64,000 bases of DNA. Source: Streptomyces albicerus. GTDB taxonomy: Bacteria > Actinomycetota > Actinomycetes > Streptomycetales > Streptomycetaceae. The position numbers were made by a program, and so were the translations under genes. Within the stretch, counting starts at the first letter, position 1, and every line of letters starts with the position of its first letter. The stretch lies in the NCBI RefSeq assembly GCF_008905045.1, contig NZ_VWMY01000012.1:55465-119464 (forward strand), in the 5' to 3' direction. A model generated the notes under the pieces. It saw nothing but the letters and a program-made list of their open reading frames with translations, did no database searches and was not told where the DNA came from. Below are positions 18,047 to 26,777 of this stretch, in pieces.

Positions 18047-20887
18047 TCAGTACACAGGAAGTGTGCGCGGACCCAGGTCGTCGCGGGCGGGCGGGGGCGC
18101 GAGCCGCACGGAGGCACCGAGCACGCTCAGCCCGCGCGGGGCGACGACGACGGGCTCCAGGGACACGGAGACGACCTCCGGGTGGTCGTCCACAAGGCGT
18201 GACAGGCGCAGCAGCAGCTCCTCCAGGGCAGCCGTGTCCGCTGGTGCCGAGCCCCGCCAGCCGAAGAGGAGCGGCGCGGTCCGGATCGACCGGACCAGCG
18301 AGGCCGCGTCCCGGTCGGTGACCGGAATCAGTCGGTGCGCGGTGTCCCCGAGCAGTTCCGACGCGACCCCGGCGAGCCCGAACGAGAGCACCGCTCCGGC
18401 CGCCGGGTCGATGACCGCGCGTACGACCGTGTCGACCCCGCGCGGCGCCATCCCCTGCACCACCGGGCGCAGCTCCTCGGGCTTCCCGAAGAGACTCGTC
18501 AACTCGGCGTACGCCCGCCGCAGTTGCTCCTCGTCCGCCAGATCCAGCCGTACGCCGCCCAGGTCGGCGCGGTGGCGCAGGTGGGGGGCGGTGGTCTTGA
18601 GCGCCACAGGGTAGCCGAGGCGCTCCGCCGCGGCGACGGCCTCGTCGGGCGTCGGCGCGGGCAGGGCCCGGCGTACGTCGATGCCGTACCGCCCGAACAG
18701 GGCACAGGTGTCGTCGGGGCCGAGCGTGAGCCCGCCCATGTCACCGTCGCCCAGCAGCCGGTCGATCTGCTCGGCGGCGCCCTTCTCGTCGATGTCCTCG
18801 TACTCGGGCACGCGCGCGGGGTCGGCGGCCTCGCGCCGCCACTGGCCGTACTTCACGGCTTCGCCGAGCGCGCGGACGGCGCGCTCGGCGGCGGGGTAGG
18901 CGGGGATGAGGCGGGAGTCGCTGTCGGCCGGGGCTGCCTGTACGGGGGCCGGGCGGTCGGCCGGGCGGATCGGGTGGGCGCTGCCCAGGATCCCGGGTGC
19001 GGGTGGAGCGACCTGGGGTGCGGTGCTGGCGGCCGCGGACAACGCCTCCGCGAGCCCTCCCAGCTCGACGTGGACCACGAGAACCGGCTTGGTGGGAGCC
19101 GCCGCCGAGGCCGAGCGCAGTGCCTCCGCCAGGGCGGCATCGGCCGCCGCCGTCGTCTCCCCCACCGCCGGAATCGCGGTGACCACGACGGCGTCACAGC
19201 CGTCGTCGGCCAGCGCATGCGACAACGCGGCACGGAAGTCCTCGGCCGATGCGGCCGTCGTCAGATCCCGAGGCGGCAGCGGCCGCAGCCCCTCGGCGAG
19301 ACACGCGTCGTACGTCAGCAGCCCCAGCGACTCGGAGTTCCCCAGAATCGCCACCCGCGGCCCGGACGGGAGCGGCTGCCGTGCCAGCAGAAGCCCCGCG
19401 TCGACCAGCTCCGTGATCGTGTCCACCCGGATGACCCCGGCCTGCCGCAGCAGCGCCGACACCGTCGCGTGCGGCAACCGTGTGGCCCGTACCGCATGCC
19501 CCTGGGGCGCGGCCCCGCCGTGCCGCGCGCCCTGCACGACGACCAGCGGCTTCGCGGCCGCCGTGCGCCGCGCGAGGCGGGTGAACTTCCGCGGGTTCCC
19601 GATGGATTCGAGGTACATGAGCGCGACGTCGGTGTCCGGGTCGTCGTACCAGTACTGCAGGACGTCGTTGCCGGACACGTCCGCTCGGTTGCCCGAGGAG
19701 ATGAACGTCGACACGCCGGTCACGCCCGTGACCCCACCGCCGCGCCGGTGCAGCCGGGACAGCAGGGCGATCCCGATGGCGCCGGACTGCGCGAACAGGC
19801 CGATCCGGCCGGCGCGCGGCATCTCCGGGGCGAGGGAGGCGTTGAGCCGCACCTCCGGGGAGGTGTTGATGACTCCGAAGGCGTTCGGTCCGATGATGCG
19901 CATCCCGTACGTACGCGCCTGGCGCACGAGCTCGCGCTGGCGCTCCCTGCCGTCGGAACCGCTCTCGGCGTACCCCGCGGAGACCACGACGAGCCCCTGC
20001 ACCCCGTGCTCACCGCACTCGGCGACGACTTCGGGCACGTGCTCGGCCGGGACGGCGACGACGGCGAGGTCGACGGGCTCGGAGATGTCGCGGATGGAGC
20101 GATGGGCCGGGACCCCGTCGAGCTCCTTCTCCTGTAGTGCCCCGTTCACCGCGTACAGGCGCCCGGTGAAGCCCGCGTCGCGGAGGTTCTCCAGGATGCT
20201 GCGGCCCACTCCCCCGGACGCGCGACCCGCGCCGATGACGGCGACCGAGCCGGGAGCGAGGAGCCGGGCCACGGACCGCCCCTCCGCCCTCTGCTCCCGC
20301 GCACGCTGCACGGCGAGCGAGCGGTCGGTGGGCTCCAGGTCGAACTCCAGGCGTACGACACCGTCCTCGAAGCTGCGCTTCTGCTGGTACCCGGCGTCGG
20401 TGAACACCTTGATCATCTTGCTGTTGGCGGGTAGCACCTCGGCGGCGAACCGGCGGATGCCGCGCTCGCGGGCGACGGCCGCGATGTGTTCGAGCAGGGC
20501 CGATGCCACGCCGCGGCCCTGGTGGGCGTCCTGCACGAGGAAGGCGACCTCGGCCTCGTCGGCCGGAGCTGAGGCGGACAGCCCCTCGGCGTCGATGCGG
20601 TCGTAGCGTACGGTGGCGATGAACTCGCCGCCGACCGTGGCCGCGAGTCCCACCCGGTCCACAAAGTCGTGGTGCGTGAAGCGGTGGACGTCCTTGGCGG
20701 ACAGGCGCGGGTACGGCGCGAAGAAGCGGTAGTACTTCGACTCGTCGGACACCTGCTCGTAGAAGCTGACCAGGCGGTCGGCGTCGTCGGCCGTGATGGG
20801 CCGGATGCGCGCGGTGCCGCCGTCGCGCAGCACGACATCGGCCTCCCAGTGGGCGGGATACTCGTGCCGGTCCGACGAGGTCTGCAT
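18047..20887 (-). CDS. GNAT acetyltransferase fused to NDP-forming acyl-CoA synthetase-like domains (Pat-type)
   Basis: A 946-aa multidomain protein. Residues 1-170 are a GNAT domain with the acetyl-CoA site AHQGRGVASALLEH. Next is a CoA-binding Rossmann domain (SVAVIGAGRASGGVGRSIL near 205), then the succinyl-CoA-ligase-like region (RIIGPNAFGVINTSPEVRLN), and last an ATP-grasp domain (GYPVALKTTAPHLRHRADLG). This layout is that of protein lysine acetyltransferases which inactivate acyl-CoA synthetases (Pat family, known in Streptomyces). It is inferred to acetylate metabolic ligases. The ATG at 20887 begins the conserved domain; the upstream frame is GC-rich repeat. Confidence 0.85.
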   Translation of the reverse strand: MQTSSDRHEYPAHWEADVVLRDGGTARIRPITADDADRLVSFYEQVSDESKYYRFFAPYPRLSAKDVHRFTHHDFVDRVGLAATVGGEFIATVRYDRIDAEGLSASAPADEAEVAFLVQDAHQGRGVASALLEHIAAVARERGIRRFAAEVLPANSKMIKVFTDAGYQQKRSFEDGVVRLEFDLEPTDRSLAVQRAREQRAEGRSVARLLAPGSVAVIGAGRASGGVGRSILENLRDAGFTGRLYAVNGALQEKELDGVPAHRSIRDISEPVDLAVVAVPAEHVPEVVAECGEHGVQGLVVVSAGYAESGSDGRERQRELVRQARTYGMRIIGPNAFGVINTSPEVRLNASLAPEMPRAGRIGLFAQSGAIGIALLSRLHRRGGGVTGVTGVSTFISSGNRADVSGNDVLQYWYDDPDTDVALMYLESIGNPRKFTRLARRTAAAKPLVVVQGARHGGAAPQGHAVRATRLPHATVSALLRQAGVIRVDTITELVDAGLLLARQPLPSGPRVAILGNSESLGLLTYDACLAEGLRPLPPRDLTTAASAEDFRAALSHALADDGCDAVVVTAIPAVGETTAAADAALAEALRSASAAAPTKPVLVVHVELGGLAEALSAAASTAPQVAPPAPGILGSAHPIRPADRPAPVQAAPADSDSRLIPAYPAAERAVRALGEAVKYGQWRREAADPARVPEYEDIDEKGAAEQIDRLLGDGDMGGLTLGPDDTCALFGRYGIDVRRALPAPTPDEAVAAAERLGYPVALKTTAPHLRHRADLGGVRLDLADEEQLRRAYAELTSLFGKPEELRPVVQGMAPRGVDTVVRAVIDPAAGAVLSFGLAGVASELLGDTAHRLIPVTDRDAASLVRSIRTAPLLFGWRGSAPADTAALEELLLRLSRLVDDHPEVVSVSLEPVVVAPRGLSVLGASVRLAPPPARDDLGPRTLPVY

Positions 20888-20941
20888 GGCCCCCAGAGTA
20901 CGGCTCGGCTCCGACAACGGCCGGTGCGCGTCCCGACAATG

Positions 20942-21004
20942 ACGGGCTCGCGTCCGGCGAAGGCGGGCTCGCGCCGGGCAAGGGCGGGCTCGCATCCGGC
21001 AAGG
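20942..21004. repeat. Three tandem 21-bp units in a divergent intergenic region
   Basis: Three imperfect copies of a 21-base unit (core GCGGGCTCGC followed by CCGGCAAGG) lie at 20942-20962, 20963-20983 and 20984-21004, between the GNAT-fusion gene and ptsH. They are outside any convincing gene. Confidence 0.7.
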
Positions 21005-21086
21005 GCGCAAGGCAGTCTTGGGGGGCCGAAGCCGCCTTGAGTCCGGGTCCCGCACCCGCTCGGGGGCACGCTTCACGATATGGAAC

Positions 21087-21102
21087 AATGGTCTAGACAA
21101 CC
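21087..21102. promoter_or_regulatory. DasR-type operator (dre site) of ptsH
   Basis: AATGGTCTAGACAACC matches the DasR consensus ACTGGTCTAGACCACT in its core GGTCTAGAC. It lies 27 bases before the ptsH start. DasR is known to repress the general PTS genes of Streptomyces and is released by glucosamine-6-phosphate, so this site ties HPr to N-acetylglucosamine use. Confidence 0.8.
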
Positions 21103-21128
21103 GTGAGACACCTGAAGGGCAGCATCAC

Positions 21129-21410
21129 ATGGCTGAGCGCCGCGTCAACGTCGGCTGGGCCGAGGGCCTTCACGCCCGTCCCGCCTCCATCTTCGTCCGG
21201 GCGGCCACGGCCTCCGGCGTCCCCGTGACGATCGCCAAGGCCGACGGCAACCCCGTCAACGCCGCTTCCATGCTCGCGGTCCTCGGTCTGGGCGCCCAGG
21301 GCGGCGAGGAGATCGTCCTGGCCTCCGACGCCGAGGGGGCGGACGTCGCACTCGACCGCCTGGCGAAGCTGGTCGCCGAGGGCCTGGAGGAGCTGCCCGA
21401 AACGGTCTGA
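21129..21410 (+). CDS. ptsH: Phosphocarrier protein HPr
   Basis: A 93-aa HPr. The phosphorylated histidine is H15 in GLHARPAS, and the regulatory serine region is present as NAASMLAVLGLGAQGG (Ser47). HPr passes phosphate from enzyme I to the sugar-specific IIA proteins in the cytoplasm. A dre site precedes it and a strong terminator follows, so it is a single-gene unit. The ATG at 21129 begins the conserved domain; GAAGGG is the nearest ribosome binding site. Confidence 0.95.
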   Translation: MAERRVNVGWAEGLHARPASIFVRAATASGVPVTIAKADGNPVNAASMLAVLGLGAQGGEEIVLASDAEGADVALDRLAKLVAEGLEELPETV

Positions 21411-21534
21411 GCACGCACCCCTTTGCGCCTGAGCCGGCGCCGCTCTCGCGGATCTGGTTGCGCGCCGTCGGGGTTACTCAATTGATGGTGGGGGTGTTCT
21501 TCGCTCCAAAGACTCCGCCCCCACTCATACGACG

Positions 21535-21573
21535 AAGGGCTCGCCTCACATATGAGGCGGGCCCTTTGCTTTT
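21535..21573 (+). terminator. Intrinsic terminator after ptsH
   Basis: A 14-bp stem (left arm AAGGGCTCGCCTCA, one G-T pair) with a four-base loop at 21535-21566 is followed by TGCTTTT. This is one of the few hairpins in the window with a T-tract. Confidence 0.85.
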
Positions 21574-21636
21574 CCGTATTATGGGCAGCAAAAATAATCC
21601 CCCGCGAATTACATCTCTTTGTATACGGCGCCACTG

Positions 21637-22332
21637 TTAATGCCGCAGGCTCGGCGTGTTTACGGGATGTTGCGAAGTCCTCACACGTTCCACCCGATCA
21701 CTGCCACCGGGAAAGCGCAGCCGGTGCGCCGTCATCGCCCGCTCGGTGTGCAGCGCGGTGATCGCCCTGGCCCGGTCGCTGTCGCCGCGCGCGACGGCGT
21801 CCACGATGGCGCCGTGCTCGGTCCAGGACTCCGCGGGATGGGCCGGCGCCTCGACCGAATACATCCAGGCGATCTTGTGCCTCAGCTGGGCGAGCGTCGA
21901 GGTCAGCGCGGGGCTGCCGGAGGCCTGCGCGAGCGTCTCGTGGAACCAGCCGCCGAGCGAGCGCAGATCCTCGCTGTTGCCCCTCCTGGCCCGCTCCTGG
22001 CCCAGCCTGACCAGGCCGCGCAGCACCTTGAGGTGCGCCTCGGTGCGGCGCTGGGCGGCGCGCGCGGCGCCCAGCGGCTCCAGCAGCATGCGCATCTCCA
22101 GCAGGTCGGCGGCCTCCTGCTCGGTGGGTTCCGCGACGCACGCGCCCGCGTGCCGGCGGGTGAGGACGAAACCCTCCGCCTCCAGGGTGCGCAGGGCCTC
22201 GCGCACGGGGACCCTCGATACGCCGTAGCGGCGCGCGAGCAGTTCTTCGGTGAGCCGGCTGCCGCGCTCGTAGACACCCGCGACGATGTCGTCACGGATC
22301 GCCGTGCATACCGAGTGCGCGGGAATACGCAT
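21637..22332 (-). CDS. GntR/FadR-family transcriptional regulator
   Basis: A 231-aa regulator with an N-terminal winged helix (GSRLTEELLARRYGVSRVPVREAL) and an all-helical FCD ligand-binding domain (DLLEMRMLLEPLGAARAA; WFHETLAQASGS). FCD-type GntR proteins usually bind carboxylic acids. It is transcribed alone, opposite to ptsH, and no linked catabolic gene reveals its ligand. The coding sequence after the FCD core ends with an AT-rich, less typical tail. Confidence 0.85.
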   Translation of the reverse strand: MRIPAHSVCTAIRDDIVAGVYERGSRLTEELLARRYGVSRVPVREALRTLEAEGFVLTRRHAGACVAEPTEQEAADLLEMRMLLEPLGAARAAQRRTEAHLKVLRGLVRLGQERARRGNSEDLRSLGGWFHETLAQASGSPALTSTLAQLRHKIAWMYSVEAPAHPAESWTEHGAIVDAVARGDSDRARAITALHTERAMTAHRLRFPGGSDRVERVRTSQHPVNTPSLRH

Positions 22333-22513
22333 GACCGGACCTCCGCCTTAATCCCCGCGAAACGCGGTCGATCGACGCTTGTTCGGTGACTCTATTGCAG
22401 AGAGCGGGAAATTCCGATGGCAGGTCGGAATCCATGGATATTTTTTGGACACACCACGCTTCTGAACAGGCAGTCGTCCGGTGAGAAAGCGGTCATGAAG
22501 TGGTGGGGCGCGC

Positions 22514-22544
22514 GAAGGCCCCGGCTCGGTGAGCCGGGGCCTTC
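22514..22544 (-). terminator. Hairpin terminator of the M23 peptidase gene
   Basis: A perfect 14-bp stem (GAAGGCCCCGGCTC) with the loop GGT lies 21 bases after the stop of the M23 gene on the minus strand. The loop and stem are G/C-rich and there is no T-tract. Confidence 0.75.
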
Positions 22545-22564
22545 GGGAGTGGTGTCGCCCGCCG

Positions 22565-23341
22565 TCAGACGTTCACGCCGTGCGAGCGGAGGTACGAGAG
22601 GGGGTCGATGTCCGAGCCGTACTCCGCGGACGTCCGCGCCTCGAAGTGCAGGTGCGCGCCGGTGACGTTGCCGGTCGCTCCGGAGAGGCCTATCTGCTGG
22701 CCGGGGGTGACCGTCTGGCCGACCGAGACTCCCAGGGACGACATGTGCCCGTACTGCGTGTACGTGCCGTCGTTCATCTTGATGACGACCTCGTTGCCGT
22801 ACGCGCCGCCCCAGCCGGCTTCCACGACGATGCCGGCGCCCACCGCGTGCACGGCGGTGCCGCTCGCGGCGTGGAAGTCGATGCCGGTGTGGCTGCCGGA
22901 GGACCAGACGGCGCCGCCCGCCTTGTAGCCGGTGGAGACGTACGAGCCGGCGATGGGCGCGGTGTACGAGTTCAGCAGGCGCTTGCGCTCGGCCTCACGG
23001 GCGGCGCGGGCCTTGGCCTCGCGCTCCTTCTTGGCCTTCTCCGCGGCCTCCTCGGCACGCTGCTTCGCGGCCGCCTCGGCCTTCTCGCGGGCGGCGGCCT
23101 CGTCGGCGGCCTGCTGCTGGGCGGCGGCCTGCGCGCCGATCTGGTCGGCGACCGAGTCGCCGATGGTGATGGTCTGGGTGAGGCCGGTCTGCTCGACCGA
23201 GCTCTCGGCGGCGAACCCCGGGGCGGCCAGGGTGCCGACGACGCCGGTGGTGGCGAGTGCGGCGACGCCCACGGTCCTGTTGGTCGTGCGCTTCATGCGG
23301 CTGGGACGACGGTGCTTCCCGGTGGCGCGGGTGAACGCCAT
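22565..23341 (-). CDS. Secreted M23 (LytM-type) peptidoglycan endopeptidase
   Basis: A 258-aa protein. A basic N terminus and hydrophobic stretch form a signal peptide ending near GFAAES. An alanine/lysine/glutamate-rich coiled coil covers about residues 75-125, and the M23 domain fills the C terminus with zinc ligands HTGIDFH and HLHFE. It should cleave peptidoglycan cross-links outside the cell. Expression is expected to be set by the c-di-AMP riboswitch just upstream, which links wall turnover to that second messenger. Confidence 0.92.
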   Translation of the reverse strand: MAFTRATGKHRRPSRMKRTTNRTVGVAALATTGVVGTLAAPGFAAESSVEQTGLTQTITIGDSVADQIGAQAAAQQQAADEAAAREKAEAAAKQRAEEAAEKAKKEREAKARAAREAERKRLLNSYTAPIAGSYVSTGYKAGGAVWSSGSHTGIDFHAASGTAVHAVGAGIVVEAGWGGAYGNEVVIKMNDGTYTQYGHMSSLGVSVGQTVTPGQQIGLSGATGNVTGAHLHFEARTSAEYGSDIDPLSYLRSHGVNV

Positions 23342-23365
23342 GAAGTGGCTGGTCCTTTCCTTCCT

Positions 23366-23566
23366 TCTCGCCTACCGGGTTAGCTGACGGGTTCGGAGCA
23401 GGAAGGTCTCCTACGGACCCCCTTCGGGAAGGGCGTCCGATTCACCCCAGGGACTGCGTATGGGTCCCCGGCTCCCCTGGCTCGCGCCGTACGGGGACTC
23501 GGCGATGACTGTCCGGTGCCGCGGACGCGGCGCACTGCCTGACGAACAGCCGGACCGACGCTAAGC
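23366..23566 (-). ncRNA. Cyclic di-AMP riboswitch (ydaO-yuaA class)
   Basis: Read on the minus strand, the leader of the M23 gene contains the conserved blocks in order: CGCTTAG, GAGCCGGGGACCCA, CCTGGGGTGAATCGG, GTCCGTAGGAGACCTTCCTG, CCGAACCCGTCAGCTAACC and GGTAGGCGAGAAGGAAGGA. These define the ydaO class, which binds c-di-AMP and turns wall-hydrolase genes off in actinobacteria. The aptamer ends about 25 bases before the start codon. The boundaries are approximate. Confidence 0.88.
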
Positions 23567-23656
23567 GGGCCGTCTTTCAATCAACAAACGGATCAAGGCT
23601 TTTGTAGCGCATGCCACAGGGCAGACAGGCAACCTCCCTATCAATACGGACAAACG

Positions 23657-23690
23657 GGGGCCCAGGTGACTCTTCAGTCGCCTGGGCCCC
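23657..23690 (-). terminator. Hairpin terminator of the M16 peptidase operon
   Basis: A 15-bp stem (GGGGCCCAGGTGACT with one G-T pair) and loop CTTC lie 39 bases after the stop of the second M16 gene. Confidence 0.75.
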
Positions 23691-23728
23691 AGCGGGTCGC
23701 CTGCTTCTCCTCGGTGTCTGCTCGGTGT

Positions 23729-25117
23729 CTACTCCGCTGATACGACGCTGACTTCGCCGATTCCGAGGGCCCTCACCGGCGCCTCGATCTGCGCGGCGTC
23801 CCCCACGAGGACGGTCACCAGCCGGTCCATCGGGAAGGCGCTCACGGCGGCCGCGGTGGCCTCCACCGTGCCGGTCGCGGCGAGTTGCTGGTACAGCGTC
23901 GACTGGTAGTCGTCCGGCAGGTGCTGCTCGACCTGGTCGGCGAGCGTGCTCGCGACGGCGGCCGCGGTCTCGAACTTGAGGGGCGCCACACCCACCAGGT
24001 TCTGCACGGCGACGTCGCGCTCGGCGTCCGTCAGGCCCTCTGCCGCGAGGGTGCGCAGCACCTTCCAGAGGTCGTCGAGCGCCGGGCCGGTGTTCGGGGT
24101 GTCCACGGAGCCGCTGATGGCGAGCATCGCGGCGCCCGTGCCGTCCGGTGCGGAGCGCAGCACCTGGCCGAACGCCCGCACACCGTAGGTGTAGCCCTTT
24201 TCCTCACGCAGGACGCGGTCCAGGCGGGAGGTGAGGGTGCCGCCGAGGCAGTACGTGCCGAGCACCTGGGCGGGCCACACACGGTCGTGCCGGTCGGCGC
24301 CGACGCGGCCGATGAGCAGCTGCGTCTGGACCGCTCCGGGGCGGTCGACGATGACCACGCGGCCGGTGTCGTCGGCGGTCACCGGCGGCACGGGGCGGGC
24401 CTCGGCCGCCGAGCCGGTCCAGGTGCCGAGTGTGTCCCCGAGCAGCGCGTCGAGGTCGACACCGGTGAGGTCGCCGACGACGACGGCGGTCCCGGTGGCG
24501 GGGCGTACGTGCTTCTCGTAGAAGGCGCGTACAGCCGCAGAGTCGATCGCGGCGACCGTCTCCTCGGTGCCCTGACGCGGGCGCGACATGCGCGAGGTCG
24601 CCGGGAAGAGCTCCTTGGAGAGCTCCTTGGCGGCGCGGCGGGCCGGGTTGGCGGTCTCGTGCGGGATCTCGTCGAGCCGGTTGCGCACCAGCCGCTCGAC
24701 CTCGCTGTCCTCGAACGCGGGTGCCCTGAGGGCGTCGGCGAGCAGACCGAGCGCCTTGGGGAGCCGGGAGACGGGGACTTCGAGGCTGAGCCGTACGCCG
24801 GGGTGGTCGGCGTGCGCGTCGAGAGTGGCGCCGCAGCGCTCCAGCTCGGCGGCGAACTCCTCGGCGGAGTGCTTGTCGGTGCCTTCGGAGAAGGCGCGCG
24901 CCATGATCGTGGCGATGCCGTCCAGGCCCTGCGGCTCGGCCTCCAGCGGGGCGGCCAGGAGGATCTCGACGGCGACGACCTGCTGGCCGGGCCGGTGGCA
25001 GCGCAGCACCGTCAGGCCGTTGTCGAGCGCGCCGCGCTCGGGTGCCGGGAAGGCCCAGGGCCTGGCCTCGCCGGGCTGGGGCTGCGGGTGGAAGTCCATC
25101 GTGGCGAGCTCGGTCAC
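23729..25117 (-). CDS. M16 family metallopeptidase homologue, probably non-catalytic subunit
   Basis: A 462-aa M16-fold protein with two M16 domains, the second shown by YCLGGTLTSRLDRVLREEKG and TYGVRAFG. The place where the zinc motif HxxEH should be reads GIATIMARAFSEGTDKHS, so the catalytic residues are missing. It overlaps the upstream M16 gene by 4 bp. Paired M16 proteins often form a heterodimer of an active and an inactive subunit, as in the mitochondrial processing peptidase, and that is the likely arrangement here. Confidence 0.88.
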   Translation of the reverse strand: MTELATMDFHPQPQPGEARPWAFPAPERGALDNGLTVLRCHRPGQQVVAVEILLAAPLEAEPQGLDGIATIMARAFSEGTDKHSAEEFAAELERCGATLDAHADHPGVRLSLEVPVSRLPKALGLLADALRAPAFEDSEVERLVRNRLDEIPHETANPARRAAKELSKELFPATSRMSRPRQGTEETVAAIDSAAVRAFYEKHVRPATGTAVVVGDLTGVDLDALLGDTLGTWTGSAAEARPVPPVTADDTGRVVIVDRPGAVQTQLLIGRVGADRHDRVWPAQVLGTYCLGGTLTSRLDRVLREEKGYTYGVRAFGQVLRSAPDGTGAAMLAISGSVDTPNTGPALDDLWKVLRTLAAEGLTDAERDVAVQNLVGVAPLKFETAAAVASTLADQVEQHLPDDYQSTLYQQLAATGTVEATAAAVSAFPMDRLVTVLVGDAAQIEAPVRALGIGEVSVVSAE

Positions 25118-26472
25118 TTGGCCGCCTCCTCGTCGGTGCCTTCAGCGGCGTCAGCATCGGTCTCTTCGGCGGCGACCGGCTCGTAGACCAGCACCGCGCG
25201 GTTGTCGGGGCGCAGGCGGGCCTTGGCGACCTCCTGGACCTCCGCGGCCGTGACCTCGAGGACGCGCTGGACGGCGGTCAGGGCGAGCTGCGGGTCGCCG
25301 AACAGGACGGCGTACCGGCACAGTTCGTCGGCGCGGCCGGCGACCGTGCCGAGGCGGTCCAGCCACTCGCGCTCCAACTGGGCCTGGGCGCGCTCCATTT
25401 CCTCGGCCGTGGGGCCCTCCTCGGCGAACCGGGCGAGCTCCTCGTCGACAGCGGCCTCGATCACCGGAACCTCGACGTCGCCGGACGTCTTCACGTCGAG
25501 CCACCCCAGGGAGGGCGCTCCCGCGAGGCGCAGCAGGCCGAACCCGGCGGCCACGGCCGTGCGGTCACGGCGTACGAGCCGGTTGTAGAGCCGGGACGAC
25601 TCACCGCCGCCGAGGACCGTCAGGGCCAGGTCCGCCGCGTCGCACGCGCGCGTGCCGTCCTCCGGCAGCCGGTAGGCGGCCATCAGCGCGCGGGCCGGGA
25701 CCTCCTCCTCGACGACCTCGCGCAGCTGCTCGCCGATGATCTCCGGCAACGCGCCGTCGCGCGGGGCGGGCTTGCCGTCATGGCCCGCGATCGAGCCGAA
25801 GTACTTCTCCACCCAGGCGAGCGTCTGCTCCGGGTCGATGTCGCCGACCACGGAGAGCACGGCGTTGTTGGGCGCGTAGTAGGTGCGGAAGAAGGCGCGC
25901 GCGTCCTCCAGGGTGGCCGCGTCCAGATCCGCCATCGACCCGATCGGGGTGTGGTGGTAGGGGTGGCCCTCCGGGTAGGCGAGGCCGGTCAGCTTCTCGA
26001 AAGCGGTGCCGTAGGGGACGTTGTCGTAGCGCTGACGGCGCTCGTTCTTGACGACGTCCCGCTGGTTCTCCATGGACTCGTCGTCGAGCGCGGCGAGCAG
26101 TGAGCCCATGCGGTCGGCCTCCAGCCAGAGGGCGAGCTCCAGCTGGTGCGTGGGCATGGTCTCGAAGTAGTTGGTCCTCTCAAAACTGGTCGTGCCGTTG
26201 AGCGAACCGCCCGCGCCCTGCACCAGTTCGAAGTGGCCATTGCCCTTCACCTGGCCCGAGCCCTGGAACATCAGGTGCTCGAAGAGGTGGGCAAGTCCGG
26301 TACGGCCCTTGACCTCGTGGCGCGAGCCGACGTCGTACCAGAGGCACACCGCCGCGACCGGGGTCAGGTGATCCTCGGAGAGCACCACACGCAGGCCGTT
26401 GGCCAGGCGGTGCTCGGTCGCTGTCAGGCCGCCGGAACCGGCCTCAGCTGTGGCCGTGTGACCCATGGGCAT
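25114..26472 (-). CDS. M16 family zinc metallopeptidase, catalytic subunit
   Basis: A 452-aa peptidase with the inverted zinc motif [10 protein letters not shown] and the downstream glutamate region of M16 ([17 protein letters not shown]). The second domain carries [20 protein letters not shown]. No signal peptide is seen, which suggests a cytoplasmic or peripheral role. AAGGGA six bases before the ATG at 26472 supports the start. It is the promoter-proximal partner of the non-catalytic M16 gene. Confidence 0.9.
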   Translation of the reverse strand: MPMGHTATAEAGSGGLTATEHRLANGLRVVLSEDHLTPVAAVCLWYDVGSRHEVKGRTGLAHLFEHLMFQGSGQVKGNGHFELVQGAGGSLNGTTSFERTNYFETMPTHQLELALWLEADRMGSLLAALDDESMENQRDVVKNERRQRYDNVPYGTAFEKLTGLAYPEGHPYHHTPIGSMADLDAATLEDARAFFRTYYAPNNAVLSVVGDIDPEQTLAWVEKYFGSIAGHDGKPAPRDGALPEIIGEQLREVVEEEVPARALMAAYRLPEDGTRACDAADLALTVLGGGESSRLYNRLVRRDRTAVAAGFGLLRLAGAPSLGWLDVKTSGDVEVPVIEAAVDEELARFAEEGPTAEEMERAQAQLEREWLDRLGTVAGRADELCRYAVLFGDPQLALTAVQRVLEVTAAEVQEVAKARLRPDNRAVLVYEPVAAEETDADAAEGTDEEAAK

Positions 26473-26777
26473 GTACGTCCCTTCGATCGCGGAAAACTGC
26501 GGAATTCCTGCTAGTCATGCCACTGTATGCAAGCGCGCGGACAGCTGGCGAAGTTCCCGCGTCGCGTACGCCCAGAGCGAGCAGGCAAGCGCTCTCCGGA
26601 GCCGGCGCGGACGGACCGGGCACGTGGCCTGCGAGGCCTGTGCGGACGGCCGGCCACGTGGCTTCCAAGGGCCGTACTCATGGGCCGTGGTCCGCGTTGT
26701 CAGTGGGCCGGTCCACAATGGAGCCCGTCAGAACCCGTTCATGCCCAGGCAGAGACTGTGAAGGAGCCGCAGCAGCG
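26473..26777. other. Intergenic region between divergent M16 and parC genes
   Basis: These 305 bases must hold the promoters of both operons. No strong palindrome, repeat or clear -35/-10 pair was found. AAGGAG at 26761-26766 is the parC ribosome binding site. Confidence 0.5.

Noticed and set aside
18335..20137. A 600-codon plus-strand frame opposite the GNAT fusion gene
   Set aside because: The minus-strand product has clear GNAT, CoA-binding and ATP-grasp motifs; the plus frame has none.
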